Below, piece by piece: positions 12,217 through 23,864 of a DNA stretch of 64,000 bases; position 1 is the first letter of the stretch, and each line of letters opens with the position of its first letter. This DNA is from Polytrichum commune. Its lineage: Eukaryota; Streptophyta; Polytrichopsida; Polytrichales; Polytrichaceae. The notes under the pieces were generated by a model that was not told the origin of the DNA, did no database searches, and saw nothing but the letters and a program-made list of their open reading frames with translations. The position numbers and the translations under genes were made by a program. The stretch lies in contig OX485803.1 of NCBI GenBank assembly GCA_950295325.1, positions 19,282,001 to 19,346,000 on the forward strand, in the 5' to 3' direction.

Positions 12217-12594
12217 GAGCAAGCCCAGTCGTTCCTGCATCCGGGAATGAAAAGTGGCCTCCACCCAGAATGCAGATGCAGACCCAGGCAAAACTGCCAC
12301 TCATTCTACCTTACTACCTTAGGGATTTCCTCTAGATTGATTTGTAGTTTTCTGCGGCCCTACCATATTGACTTGTCTTTAGTTAAAAGCCGCCATGAAG
12401 TTGTTTGTCCTTAGCTGATAGCATGCTCCCTCCATATCTCACCGAAATGCAAGGAGTTCTGCACTTCATGTATTAGTCTACATCCACTTTTAGGGTAATA
12501 GTAGGGTGACTGGGCCAGTATCGTGCATCTGCGTCCGCATCGCGGATGAGAAAGCGCAAATGTAGATGCACGTGTAGGGTCACTGGGCTTGCCC
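12217..12594. mobile_element. MITE with TTA target duplication, family P
   Basis: Ends are GAGCAAGCCCAGT on the left and ACTGGGCTTGCCC on the right, an inverted repeat with one mismatch. The element is flanked by TTA at 12,214-12,216 and TTA at 12,595-12,597. TTA/TAA duplications with short inverted repeats are the hallmark of PIF/Harbinger (Tourist-like) elements. It is 378 bp and has no transposase. Its right-hand TTA is also the left-hand duplication of the next element. Confidence 0.75.
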
Positions 12595-12597
12595 TTA

Positions 12598-13094
12598 GGG
12601 CCACTTCACACACGAGCCAAGAGCCATGACCATGAAATTGTGAGAGCCCGAAAGAAAGTGTCCAAAGGCCATCCCAACACACCTCTAAAATCATGTAGTG
12701 TGGTCACGGACCCTCAAGTGTAGTGTGAAGTCATATGTGACTGGGCCCTCAACCAAATGCTATTTCAATGAATTTGTATTCATGCGGGTCCTCGCACATG
12801 ATAAAATAAAATAAACCAACAGTTGTGAGCATTCGGAGTGACATGGTCTCCCGATTTTGTGTTAGGCCCACCTCCAAGAACTGGTTTTGAGAAATAGTCC
12901 GAGTGACCATGGAACATGATCCATTTGATGCCGTGTGAAAATCCATGCGGACTTTACATCCTTGCATTCAATGACTCCGTTGGGTCCCTCAAGCGTAGTG
13001 TGAAGCGAACTTGGACCGGCTCCGCCTTCTCCACCGATGAGAGTGCTTGACGCGTAATGGTCACGGGCTCTCAGTCTCGCGTGTGAAGTGGCCT
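12598..13094 (-). mobile_element. MITE with TTA target duplication, family A, copy 1
   Basis: The left end is GGGCCACTTCACACACGAG and the right end its inverted partner, GTGTGAAGTGGCCT. TTA flanks both sides (12,595-12,597 and 13,095-13,097). The 497-bp body matches copies 2 and 3 in reverse orientation, with internal words such as 'ggtgtgttgggatggcc' and 'ccatggcactccga'-type sequence. These features identify a Tourist-like, PIF/Harbinger-derived MITE. Confidence 0.85.
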
Positions 13095-13097
13095 TTA

Positions 13098-13676
13098 GTT
13101 GCTCGTTCGCACCTAATGGCCCCTCCCCACTTGACTTTGGCTAAGCCTATAAGTTGGTTCTAAGAACACGGCCTTCATACCATCGACATTGTCTGGTCCC
13201 GAGCCGAGTTGGCAGATGATGTGGTATGGTTTATAAGTGGAGGTTTAAAGCCTCAAGCATCGACCCTCCCATCGGTACCTAGACTCGAGGCAAGGATGTA
13301 GGAGCTTTAAAAGTGTCGCCTCCCGCCCTTGTGATGGGTTGCTTTTAGTCTTAGCTACGAGGGCACGAGGGGTTCCATTAACAAAAACCGAGGGTAAGGT
13401 AGATGAGTAGTGAGGCATTTGGGGATGGGACAAAAACTATCCAATAGTCATTGCTTGGTGGATAAAACAATGACCGTGTGTGAAAGCTACTTAACTAAAA
13501 CCTACTCGACAATCTCCAGAGCAAGTTCTTGTAGGTGCATTGGGATTCCCGGACGCCTCCGCCGCTATGACCGAGGGAGATTTACCCGGTTTTTAGGAAA
13601 GACTTTGGTTATTTGGTGAAGTCGGGTGGGGAGGGGGCATAAGTGATGTAATTCCCTTTTCTATGTGTTTACCCTC
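13098..13676. other. Spacer between two inverted family-A elements, no gene
   Basis: About 580 bp of relatively GC-rich sequence containing short opposing open frames with no recognisable domain. It is bracketed by two family-A elements in opposite orientation. Confidence 0.5.
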
Positions 13677-13679
13677 TTA

Positions 13680-14180
13680 GGGCCACTTCACACACGAGAC
13701 TGAGAGCCCGTGACCATTACACTTCAAGCACTCTCATCGGTGGAGAAGGCGGAGCCGGTCCAAGTTCGCTTCACACTACGCTTGAGGGACCCAACGGAGT
13801 ATGTGCATGCAAGATGGATGTGAAGTCTACATGGATTCCTACATGGCATCGAATGGATCATGTTTCATGGTCACTTGGACGATTATCAAGAACCACTTCT
13901 TGGAGGTAGGTCTAACACCAAAACCAGGAGACCATGGCACTCCGAACGTTCACAACCGTTGGTTTATTCTATTTTATCATGTGTGAGAACCCGCGTGAAT
14001 GGAATTTCATTGAATTAACATTTGGTTGAGGGCCCGGTCACATATGACTTCACACTACACTTGAGGGTCCGTGACCACACTACATGATGTTGGAGGTGTG
14101 TTGGGACGGCCTTTGGACACTTTCTTTTGGGCTCTCACAATCTCGTGGTCACGGCTCTCGGCTTGTGTGTGAAGTGGCCC
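13680..14180 (+). mobile_element. MITE with TTA target duplication, family A, copy 2
   Basis: It begins GGGCCACTTCACACACGAG and ends GTGTGAAGTGGCCC, flanked by TTA at 13,677-13,679 and 14,181-14,183. The length is 501 bp. Sequence agreement with copy 3 at 19,940 runs over the whole length in the same orientation. Confidence 0.88.
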
Positions 14181-14183
14181 TTA

Positions 14184-14665
14184 TACACCCTAAACTTTGT
14201 AGTATCACACATGTGACAACCAAAATGTACTTGATATCATAGAGTTTTGTGGTGTTAACATGGGTGCGTGATACTATAAAATTAGTGTAGCATGTAACAT
14301 TATGAAATAACACAGAGGATATGTGAGGACAATTTGAATTCGTTCTCCCTTCGCCTACGCTATTGTGGTCCACTCCACTTGGCCTCCCAAGGCGATGTGG
14401 CGGACGCATGCACCAACATTTGACAACATGCATAAGAAGAAGAAGAAAAAGAAGAAGAAACTCCACTTGTTGACACATGGCGCAATGTGAGGGTGTTGGT
14501 TGACTTCTTTGGTGGTTTGCATTAAGGACAAATTTTGTGATGTAAGGGAGAGATATGTGATAATAAGGAGTGAGATTTGAACTACGAACATCCGTTCCCT
14601 AGGGTTTCGGTATAGTAGAGAGTGTGTGACATTATGGAGGTTGATATTACGGAGTTTCGGGTGTA
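14184..14665 (-). mobile_element. Dispersed inverted-repeat element, family L, copy 1
   Basis: The left end TACACCCTAAACTTTGTAG and the right end 'acggagtttcgggtgta' form an imperfect inverted repeat. The reverse complement matches about 46,263-46,600 across 'gttcaaatctcactcctta', 'atgcaaaccac' and 'ggaggccaagtgga'. It abuts the right TTA of the family-A element. No coding potential is credible. Confidence 0.6.
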
Positions 14666-15776
14666 TCCCGATTAGTGTGTGCAGAGTTACGCAATGCTAT
14701 AACTATTTATTGAGAGTGTGATATTTTACCAAGCAAAGTCATACAATGTCTGAACAACCTATTGAGCTCCTTAATTAGATGCTATTGCATTGCATAACTC
14801 CACATATTAACACGCATTGATTGGAATTATTAGTGTATTGAGCTTATTATTGAGGCAATAGCATATGATAAGTAAGCCAGAAACTAATTGGTTTATTGGT
14901 GGGGGTTAGCAAGAATCAACTTTATTGCATATGAGGGTATCTCATGCACCCAACACAAACAACATGAAATGGTGTGTAGTCGAAATGTAACTTTTCTTAG
15001 TCAATTTGACACTAAATTTAACTTCAATTTTAGTTAGTTACAAATTTTGAAGCAATAAAGTTAGGGTAACACAAAGTGGATCTATAGGTTAACACATAAT
15101 CGCTCACTCTGAATGCTAATGCTTGGCTATGAAAAATGTCAAAACTCTTATGCTAGTAATCAATCGCAAGCCACCACCAAATAAACCTTAATTCAATTTG
15201 CCTAAAGAATATGAATGCCATCCATGTTGGCATTACATGACCCTAGTCAACGGTTGAATGGACTTGGTTGACTGTGGGTGCCCCGACCTTATGTTCCAAT
15301 TCAACATATATCTCTTGCTTTGGTGACCATGTACATCTTTCAGGGTATGTGGGCTTTATGTGATCATTCTTCTTAATGGACCCATAATTGAGTGGTATAC
15401 ATACAAATCATTTTAGGCCCAATTGTTAACCCAATTGGAAGAGCTCATTGCATCACCTAAGGAGCTAAAGAAAAAGTAAAAAAACAAACGTCCACTTTGA
15501 TTCCCTATAACATTTTGCATCTCAGCTGCAATTTTGAAACTTGGAAACAATAAATTGTGTCATTCAAAACTATTAATTGAACGAGACACAATTTTGGGTG
15601 CTATTTGGTTACTTTCCTTATTTGGACACCTCTACTTGATTGATGTTTAATTAGGTGAGGATTCAAGAACAAACACCATAAAGACACATGTTTAAGGATA
15701 TTGGCCTACATCTTCAAATTTTATTAACTATTCCACACTCAACAATGAGCAACCCTAGTGCAACCTATGTATTTTG
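14666..15776 (+). mobile_element. Family K repeat, copy 2, left part, and flank
   Basis: Sequence near 14,690-14,780 ('gcaatgctataact', 'ttttaccaa', 'aacaacctattga') recurs at about 24,395-24,480. From 15,640 to 15,776 the sequence matches family-K copies at 3,985 and 24,780 (reverse) up to 'acctatgtat', where the match stops abruptly and resumes at about 17,732. Confidence 0.5.
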
Positions 15777-17731
15777 TTGGGTAATTGTGAGCCAAATTTT
15801 TGGTCATTTCAGTTCAACTATAGGCTTATAGTTCAATTCGGATGGAGTCATCCAATAGGATGAATATAGTTTAATCATAGGCTAGGAAGTTACCACTATA
15901 GTCACGGCCATAGAAGGGCCTAGTTAGGCGGTTATTGTAACTATCATCTTCCTTCCCTCCCCGCCAAGCTAAGAGGGCCGGCGAAGAGGGAGGATGTAGA
16001 CATTACTCAGATAGCTTTGAGCGAATTGTATAAACAATAGTCTTGTCTCCCTCGACACAGACTGTGTGAGGACAATAGTTGAACTATTTTCTTAAGTAAA
16101 CACCGCAGTGATTGCGGGTTGCTATTTTCTGTGAAAGAATATTGTTATTGTGAATGGAAATTGATTGAATGACTGGAAGAGGGTCAAATTAGGCCACTGC
16201 TTCAGAAGTATGTGTGAACTGTGAAACTATAGTCTGGAATTGAAATGTCAGTTCAATGTGAGTGAAAGTGAGTGATTAACGAAGGATTGGAAGAGAGATA
16301 GCCTACTACTAAGGGATAGAGAAAGTGAATGAGTTCGTGAGGAAAGATTCTGAAATTAGGAGAGAGCGACAAGGAGTGTGAGTAAGTATGATAGGCATAC
16401 AGTGAGCGAGTCTGTGCAAGGCGAGCGAGTGCGAGAAGTAATTATAAAGAGTAATTGAGAAAGTGAACATGAAAAGGAATCGCTAATAAGAGCGCGTGAA
16501 ACTATTGTCGTATGTGGGGATTGTAATCGAGTAAGTGTGAAGCCGAAGTAAAATGAGTGAATGTAACTATTGAGAATAGAAAGGAAGAACGAGGGAGAAC
16601 TATTAGCGGTCAAAATTGAATGTTGAACAATTGATGCCGAAGAGCGAACCCCCGATCATAGTGGAACTGATTGGAATTGTAACATGTGAGAGAGAGAAGG
16701 TTATTGAATGAGAGACTGCCGAGTGCTTAGAGAGAGAGGAGGCCAGACAGAAGGCCAAGTGTCAGCCGAGCGTTAACTGGGATATTGTGTAACTATTGGC
16801 TATAGTGACACTCCCTGTAGGTTGATAGGAAGCCGAGAGGCCAAGAGGCAGGCCATTGTGTGGAATGATTATTGTTAACCTGAGGAAGGAAGGAAGAGAT
16901 GAAATGAATATAGTTCAGCCGTAAGAGATTATAGTTGGAATCTGAACTTAGGCTGATAGATTTATAATTGAGAAGAATGGAATTTAAGAGGGATCTCAAT
17001 CAACCGAGGTGATGAGAGATCACTTTTGATCGGTTGATTAGAGAAATTAGTAAGGATTCTAAGAGGGATCAAGTGTAAGAGGGATAGAATTAACTTTGGT
17101 TCATAAATGTTATCTAGGCATAAGTTAATGGGATCTTTATTAAGTTTTGATTGTTAAGTAGTCAAGAGACAAGATCTTTGGGTATGGAATGCGATTTAAT
17201 CCTTTCAACTATTGTCTTGCGTGTTACGCTGGTTGTTGTTGTTGCAGGTTGTGCAGGGCAACCAAGATTATAGCTTGACTGACAATGGTTAATTGCATAA
17301 GTTGTGAGTAATGATTAAATCCGGAGATAAGGAATAAACAATTCGTATTGTATTGGAATTAACATTGACCAAGTAATGAAGGAGTTGTTTTGAATTGAGG
17401 ATGCATTGGCCAATGGTTACCAAAGACAATTGTGATACTCAAAGACTATTGTTCTCTCTTGACTATTGTTATACAAAATCTCATGACGAGATGGTTACTA
17501 CCAAGACTGACACACATACCCCACTGAACGAGACACAGTGAGAGGAAACCAAGAGAGAAAAAGAGAGTGAAAGACATACCAGTCATGTTTTAGAGTGAAG
17601 ATAGCAACCCTTTGGTCTAATTAATGAACTATGAAGTGACAAATGCCTGTAATAGACACCAGTTAAGTCTTCCTTGAGAGTCTGTACCCTGGGTTTTTGG
17701 GTTATTTAAGTGAGAGCAAAAACTAACTACA
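15777..17731 (+). mobile_element. AG-rich 1.95-kb insertion inside a family-K repeat, type unknown
   Basis: Other family-K copies run directly from 'cctatgtat' into 'aatcaacaaacatgc'; here about 1,955 bp intervene. The insert is strongly purine-rich on the plus strand, contains many GAGAGA and GTGAG words, begins near TGTTGGGTAATTG and ends near AACTAACTACA. A solo LTR is possible because it starts TG and ends CA, but no matching 5-bp target duplication is visible. It has no credible open frame. Confidence 0.45.
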
Positions 17732-17940
17732 ATAATCAACAAACATGCATTTCCCATAACCGTAACTAAATTAGGGGAGGTCCAAAGTTCAAATTGATTT
17801 TTGTTGATGCTTCACCATAGATTTGCTAATGCAACACAAGTTTCATTACGTAGATATAATCGTTAGTAGTTGGAGAAGATGAAAAACAAACCGAATAACA
17901 CCCGCATAACTTATAGTTGGAAGAGCTTGCAACAAGACAA
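17732..17940 (+). mobile_element. Family K repeat, copy 2, right part
   Basis: It resumes the family-K match with 'atcaacaaacatgcattt', 'ggggaggtcc' and 'gatttgctaatgcaaca', parallel to about 4,115-4,520. Confidence 0.55.
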
Positions 17941-17942
17941 TG

Positions 17943-17945
<3 letters not shown>

Positions 17946-17987
<42 letters not shown>
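17946..17987. repeat. (CT)n microsatellite, about 21 units
   Basis: A perfect run of CT dinucleotides. The following 18,000-18,780 holds no recognisable gene or repeat. Confidence 0.95.
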
Positions 17988-17990
<3 letters not shown>

Positions 17991-18781
17991 ATTAAAATCA
18001 TATTTTCAAAAGCACAACATTCAAGTAATCACTAATGATTCACATAACTCCTAGAAACCTCGAGTACATCATAAGTGCATTGATGAATCCACCCATAGAA
18101 TTGAAGCAACCAAAAAGTCAGGAAATCAGAATATAAAAATGTCTAGATTTACTTAAATACAAATTTGAGGTAAGATGATATATCCCAAAAGCGGTGTGCC
18201 TTTCATGAAGATTTCCGAAATTGAGAGCCGGTGACACTAACACACATCGCCCCTCACACGAAATATACACTATTCTATTGAACATAATGAAAGTGCGGTT
18301 GGAGAGTCGGGAGAGTGAGTGGTGATGAGGGTCGGGAGGAAGGAGACATGTCCACTAACATGACAAAGCCAAGCAACCCTAAACCTATCATGTAATGATC
18401 TACTTAATTAGGAATTTAAAGAAGACTATTACAACTTGAACATCGTACTTAAACAAACGTAGTTAATTAGTAGTAGCCCTCCTGCAAAGTGTACAGCTTC
18501 TAAAACGACCGAAAGTAAGAGTATCGAGTGTTGCGTAAGTTGTAGACAAGTACTTCCATCATGACGTCCGATTCGAACTTCAAACCGCAAGTTAAATTTT
18601 TTAATCCGAATTTGACCTTTTTTCTCCTCCTCTCGCTATTAAAACAAGTTAAATACCAAACGTACCCACCCATCTGCAGCCTTTCACTTTGTATCAATTT
18701 CCTTCCCTTTCACACACACGGCTACATGTAGTCCCAGTTAGTACACTACAACATTTAAGGAGGATCGGGACTACCCTAAGT

Positions 18782-18985
18782 TAGTCTCTATTAGTGTGGG
18801 TGGAAAACTAGTGTGGAGCACAATCATTTTGTAAGTTAAGGTGGAAATTAGTGTGGATACAAGACCCGGGTCTTCCTCTAATTTTTCGTGAAGATGTTTG
18901 ACCAACACATTGAATATGAGTTATTTGATAAGAGTAGCAGAAATTAAAACAATCACTTCCATTAGTTTTTAAAAAAAAAAAACCA
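18782..18985. mobile_element. MITE family D, copy 2 (degraded)
   Basis: It matches the 6,340 copy over 'ctattagtgtgggtggaaaa', 'ggtggaaattagtgtgg' and 'gaccaacacattgaatatga'. The right end is not clearly preserved. Confidence 0.55.
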
Positions 18986-19936
18986 ATTAGGGTGTAAATA
19001 GGGTATGGGTATTTGAGGATATTTTGATTTTGTTTCTGTCAGTGTTTATATTTAGGCAAGATTGTCCAAGTATCAATATGGTTTTGAATGGTGATATCGA
19101 CCCAACTAATAGCTCGGACCACTGACAAAATTCCTCTCGTCGTGAGATACCCACCGGTTATTCCTATTTTTTCAAATGGTATGACAATTTCAGAACCCAT
19201 GGGTGAAGGTTCTTTGATACCATTATTGATGTTGGTTATTGATACCATGCACTTTGCATTATAATATACCCGGTCCAACATTCGTAAGGAAGAAAACTCG
19301 GGTGTAAACTATGATCAAAATGAATGCAAGGCGACAATCACTCACACTTATTAGTGAACGTTGTATCCCAAGGGAGGCAAGTCTTCTATATATGGTAACC
19401 AAATTATCGTGTCCGGTACTATACTAGAATATAGGCGTAGCAATCCCCTCGTGTTTAGAGGTGGGCCCGGGGCGTTTCATGTTGCGACTCAAGCTCACTT
19501 GGGCGGGCTATTGTATACATTAAAAAAAAAACTCGCGGGCCCCATCATAAGCTTGGTGCGTGTGGGCCCGGGAGTGTATCAATCCCCATATTGAAAATTG
19601 AAAAACAAGGTCGAGCTTGTAAAATGGCGGCGTGTGGTCCCCCAAGCACACGTGCCACTAGCTCTAGCCGGAAGGTTCTTCCCCAATCCCTATTGTAAGG
19701 AAGGGCTTCCCGAAATTCAAATGGAAATGGCTCCATCGGAATGCAAGTGCATTTATAGTGGGGTCCGGAAAATTGTCAACGCGCCAGGTAAGCATATTCC
19801 GAATGTCCGCATGCATGCCACATAAGTAGGTGTTCACCTTTATAGCCTGCAATATTCGAAACCCCCTCTTTACATTTCGAACATCAAGGCAAGGTGAATA
19901 TATATATATTGTACCTTAATATTGACACCGCTACAC
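18986..19936. other. Gene-free stretch with short open frames
   Basis: Three short overlapping frames on both strands (19,361-19,852) lie in locally GC-richer sequence but show no recognisable domain. The part near 19,210-19,290 repeats sequence near 650-720. Confidence 0.4.
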
Positions 19937-19939
19937 TAA

Positions 19940-20438
19940 GGGCCACTTCACACACGAGACTGAGAGCCCGTGACCATTGCACTTCAAGCACTCTCATTGG
20001 TGAAAAGGGTGGAGCCGGTCCATGTTCGCTTCACACTATGCTTGAGGGACCAACAAAGTATGTGAATGCAAGATGGATGTGAAGTCTACATGGATTCCTA
20101 CATGGCATCGAATGGATCATGTTTCATGGTCACTTGGACTATTTTCCAAAACCACCTTTTGGAGGTCGGCCTAACACAAAACCGGGAGGCCATGGCACTC
20201 TGAACGCTCACAACCGTTGATTTATTATGTTTTATCATGTGTGAGCACCCGCGTGAATAGAAATTCATTGAAATAGCATTCGGTTGAGGGCCCGATCACA
20301 TATGACTTCACACTACACTTGAGAGCCCATGACCACAATACATGATTTTGGAGGTGTGTTGGGACGGCCTTTCGACACTTTCTTTTGGGCTCTCACAATT
20401 TCATGGTCACGGCTCTTGGCTCGTGTGTGAAGTGGCCC
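19940..20438 (+). mobile_element. MITE with TAA target duplication, family A, copy 3
   Basis: It starts GGGCCACTTCACACACGAG, ends GTGTGAAGTGGCCC, and is flanked by TAA at 19,937-19,939 and 20,439-20,441. The length is 499 bp. Agreement with copy 2 over the full length suggests both moved fairly recently. Confidence 0.88.
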
Positions 20439-20441
20439 TAA

Positions 20442-20960
20442 ATAGTGTCACCAATTCTATCATAACATTGTTCAGATTCATAACATTGTTTTGTGGGACT
20501 GGTAGTATTTGATAGAATATTCTTACACTCGGGTTGTACGTGGGGAATATTCCGTGGAATACTGTCAATCTCATAGAATATTGTTATGGATATGAATGAT
20601 GTTATGGTTTGCCTTGCTTCGTAGTCCTTGTTAACCGCCCGTGTAGTGTCACCCACACTAAATTGTAAATTGGATATTGTTTGCCATTCCTTGTAGAAAC
20701 AATCAGACGTGATAGATCTACAATGTTGCAATTGTTGTCACTTATTTAAGTGGTTTTTCATCCAAATTTCAATCATCCATGACCAATGTCTCGTTACATG
20801 AATGTTAGGATGCCAAAAGTGGATGAACTAAAAGTAAGTTGGGATGACAATCCTTGTAAGCTTATTCTAAGAATTTTTGTCATTAGAAAAGTTACCACAA
20901 TGACATGGATTACCATATGACACTAAATACAAAATTCAGTGCAGTACACCAATTAAATTG
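20442..20960. mobile_element. Two overlapping degraded repeats (families J and S)
   Basis: About 20,455-20,600 has the same palindromic blocks as about 3,785-3,950 ('ggaatattccgtggaata', 'atagaatattgttatgg'). About 20,640-20,960 matches about 63,045-63,250, with 'gtgttgcaattgttgtcact', 'catccaaatttcaatcat' and 'atgac' in order. Confidence 0.5.
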
Positions 20961-21479
20961 CAATTGGTATACTACGTTGATTTGGGAGCATTTGCAATTT
21001 TGATGGAGTTGGTATGGTTCACAATACCCTAACATCTACTCAACTCCCACTGCATGTGTTGTGGCCTTGGGAATCACATGAAGATTGTGTTGGCATTATT
21101 CCTTGAGCCATTTTTGTTATATGCAATTGTTGAATAAAGAAAAGAAAAGAAAATAACATCGGTGCTTTTTGATTTGCACCGACATGAATGGGAGCCCATT
21201 CTTCCTTACCCTAATCATGTTTTACCAGGTGACAGGGTAGGTGTACTTCTTATCTTCCGGGAGGTGGTCTCTTTTAAACAATACTTTCAAAAGGAGGGGG
21301 GGGGGGGTTGTTGTTTGTGAGTTCTTGTGGGTGTTTGGGTTCATGGGAGCGAGTCAACCGAGACTTGGTTGTTGTCAAGCATTATTTTATTTAGGACAAG
21401 GTATATGAGGTATTTTATGTTTATTTGGTGTAATGTTTGCTTGTTTCCCCCCCCTCAAATGGCAGTATTTGGGAATTTA
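20961..21479. other. Gene-free stretch, nothing identified
   Basis: There is no credible open frame. A G-run of about 12 bases lies near 21,296-21,307. Confidence 0.45.
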
Positions 21480-22572
21480 TCTTGATAACATGTGAATTCT
21501 ATGAATTTTATGGTGTTTGATGGGTTCGGGGGATGGGTGTATGGCTATCTCTAGAGGCCTCTAGTATACATATTATGTTGGGTCTTAGCTGGGCCATGCA
21601 TGTGCATGTATTGGGGAGGCATGTGTATTGTATTAACCATTCCGGGATTGTAATGGCTCGGGCCCGGTTGTGTTGGTTGTTGGTGTCTACTAGGGTATAG
21701 CACTTTGCATATTTGTTAGATTGGAGTGTGTGGGCTATTTTGTGTATTGCTTTGTTATGCCGGTCTATGTGAAGGCATTATATGTGTGGGTGGGTGCAAG
21801 TGGAGGGTAGGGTGTGGCCACATGTCAATTTCATGGTTTGAGCAAAGTGTGCAATTGGAGGTGGGATATGTTAGTGGCTAGAAGATGTTCTTTCGGTGGT
21901 TTCCCATGTATTGGGCGCATCAGAATTTTAAGGTTTGTGTAATTTGTGCATCATGTATACCTAAGGCTTTCCATAAGTGGTTTGAGAGTTTTTGATTGAT
22001 TTGCTTGTTAGACACCCATTTGTTGACGTATGTGAATTTGGATCGCAATGGTATTTGTTTATGTATGTTTGGAGGTTGCGGATTTCTCTCTGATGTTCAC
22101 TTGTTGGGAATCCATTGAGCCAATAAGGTATGGTGTGTGCGATGTGTATATGGGGTGTGGGGGTTGGTTTGTTGTGGGTGTTTCCTTTGTTTGCTAGTTG
22201 GTCTATAATTTCATTGCCCAATATTTTGTTGTGTGCTCTAACTTTTTGTATTGTTATGTTGTGTTTGGTCCATAGAATTTGATGGACTATGGTTGAGATA
22301 ATTAGTTTGTCGAGGTGGTTGTGCTGGGATGAGGGGTGGCGAATGTGATTGTTAATGAGATATATGATGTTGAGGGTTGAGATAATTAGTTTGTCGAGGT
22401 GGTTGTGCTGGGATGAGGGGTGGCGAATGTGATTGTTAATGAGATATATGATGTTGAGGGTTGAGATAATTAGTTTGTCGAGGTGGTTGTGCTGGGATGA
22501 GGGGTGGCGAATGTGATTGTTAATGAGATATATGATGTTGAGGCTGTTAGTAAATATGTACGTGTTTTGCAA
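21480..22572 (-). mobile_element. LINE fragment: RNase H domain and C-terminal zinc-binding/RHN region
   Basis: On the minus strand 22,572 to 21,961 reads 203 codons without a stop. A segment resembling the RNase H core ends in KVRAHNKILGNEIIDQLANK, matching the conserved H-x-x-x-x-G-N-E-x-x-D-x-L-A pattern. Further downstream, broken frames contain a C-x-x-C pair and the word DRHNKAIHKIAHTLQ followed by a TIPEWL-like tail, an arrangement shared with the fragment at 36.8-38.9 kb. The open frame is lengthened by an in-frame triplication at 22,295-22,546. Reverse transcriptase is not recognised, so the copy is dead. Confidence 0.7.
22295..22546 (-). repeat. Perfect 84-bp triplication inside the LINE RNase H frame
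   Basis: Three consecutive, essentially identical 84-bp units begin at 22,295, 22,379 and 22,463. Since 84 is a multiple of three, the frame is kept and the predicted protein contains a 28-residue repeat (each containing YLINNHIRHPSSQHNHLDK). The near-identity implies a recent tandem expansion. Confidence 0.95.
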
Positions 22573-23150
22573 CTGGTCTTTTGTGGTAGTGAGGGCAATG
22601 AATAGATTGTAGAGTTCCGCACGTAGTGTAGAATATGGAGGTCAATATTTGGACTACATACTCATGCGCTAGCAACAGATTAAACAATTGCTCATACAAA
22701 GTTTGCTACAATGAACGGGGAGAACCAACCGCTAATTACAAATGAACCGGTTGAATTTGAAGAATAACCGATTGAACTTCAAGACTTAAAAAAAATTACT
22801 GATCATTTAGGAGGAATCTATTGAATTCACCTCAAATTTGTCAAGAAAAACCAAAAGATTACACCATGTAACTGGTTGGACTTGGAAACACTAGGGTCTT
22901 GACCGATTATGTGCAAAATCTTCCCCGGACACTTGTTTGCTATGCACATGGTGTGTGTATATATATATATATATAACATGTGAGGATCCCAAACCCAAAT
23001 TCACATCGAATGTGGGTCAAGGAAGGATCTTCTCTACATTGCGAAGGAAATATTACCCTTGGTCGCCCATGCCCACGGTACATGCCCCTTGTAGTGATAT
23101 ATTGTGAGGGAGTTTTTGGCTTCCGTCAAGGCAAGTGCCTTTGGTTACCG
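22573..23150. other. LINE-flanking sequence, no gene
   Basis: About 22,720-22,935 shares 'aaccggtt', 'ttgaccgattatg' and 'cttccccggacac' with sequence flanking the LINE arms at 9,776 and 10,370. A (TA)n run lies at about 22,956-22,975. Confidence 0.45.
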
Positions 23151-23860
23151 TAAGTGGGCTTTTCATGGTTACTTTTTGTGATCGGACATCCCATCATTTT
23201 GAGTGGTGTGTGGTTAGGTGTGAATGTAAGATTGGACTACGTGCTCACGGTATGTTAATCATTCTAGGTTCAACAATCAACATAATTGCAGGGAACGAAT
23301 TCAATCATGTATTGTTCACGAAAATCCCAGGCATTGAAAATGAACTAAAATATTCATACAAGCCTGGGAAAATCTTGAGGAAAGTGGCTACTGACGTGAT
23401 TTGTGGATTGGCTATCATCTCACACTAACTATGTGTTTCACAACCAACAAAAAAATGTTTGTAGAGCTCAAAGTGATCATTTTAGTGCCCACTACCTTAT
23501 AGGGGACTTGGTGTCGCTAGAGCCCCTTCATCCACGATGGACTCGTCATTCATGACACGAGAATTAAAGTTGAAGCCCTTACGGAGGTCCTCTCGCAAGA
23601 GGGCTAGGGATTTGTGGTGTCTACGTACACTCATCCATTGCGGAGGTGGAAATGTAATGATTTCTATTATAGCAAGTAAATTTCTATTTATAGGAAATGG
23701 GTCCGGGAATAGCATTAGAGACCTTGAATTAGTCCAGTGGAGTCTAGTTTGAATGAAGTGGCCATCAACCTTGTAGGGGGCTAGTTTTTACAACCCCTTC
23801 ATCCACGATGGATGACTTTACATATGCGCCATGAATCCCTTGCCTCTTGAGAGAGGAAAT
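23150..23860. other. Gene-free stretch with a dispersed-repeat copy (family N)
   Basis: About 23,200-23,290 holds 'gattggactacgtgctca' and 'atcattctaggttc', also found near 1,030, 28,440 and 50,080. Overlapping plus and minus open frames at 23,497-23,752 show no domain. Confidence 0.4.
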
Positions 23861-23864
23861 CGAT

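Noticed and set aside
15777-17731. Definite solo LTR
   Set aside because: TG...CA ends are plausible, but no 5-bp target duplication was found and no second LTR is in the window; kept only as a possibility.
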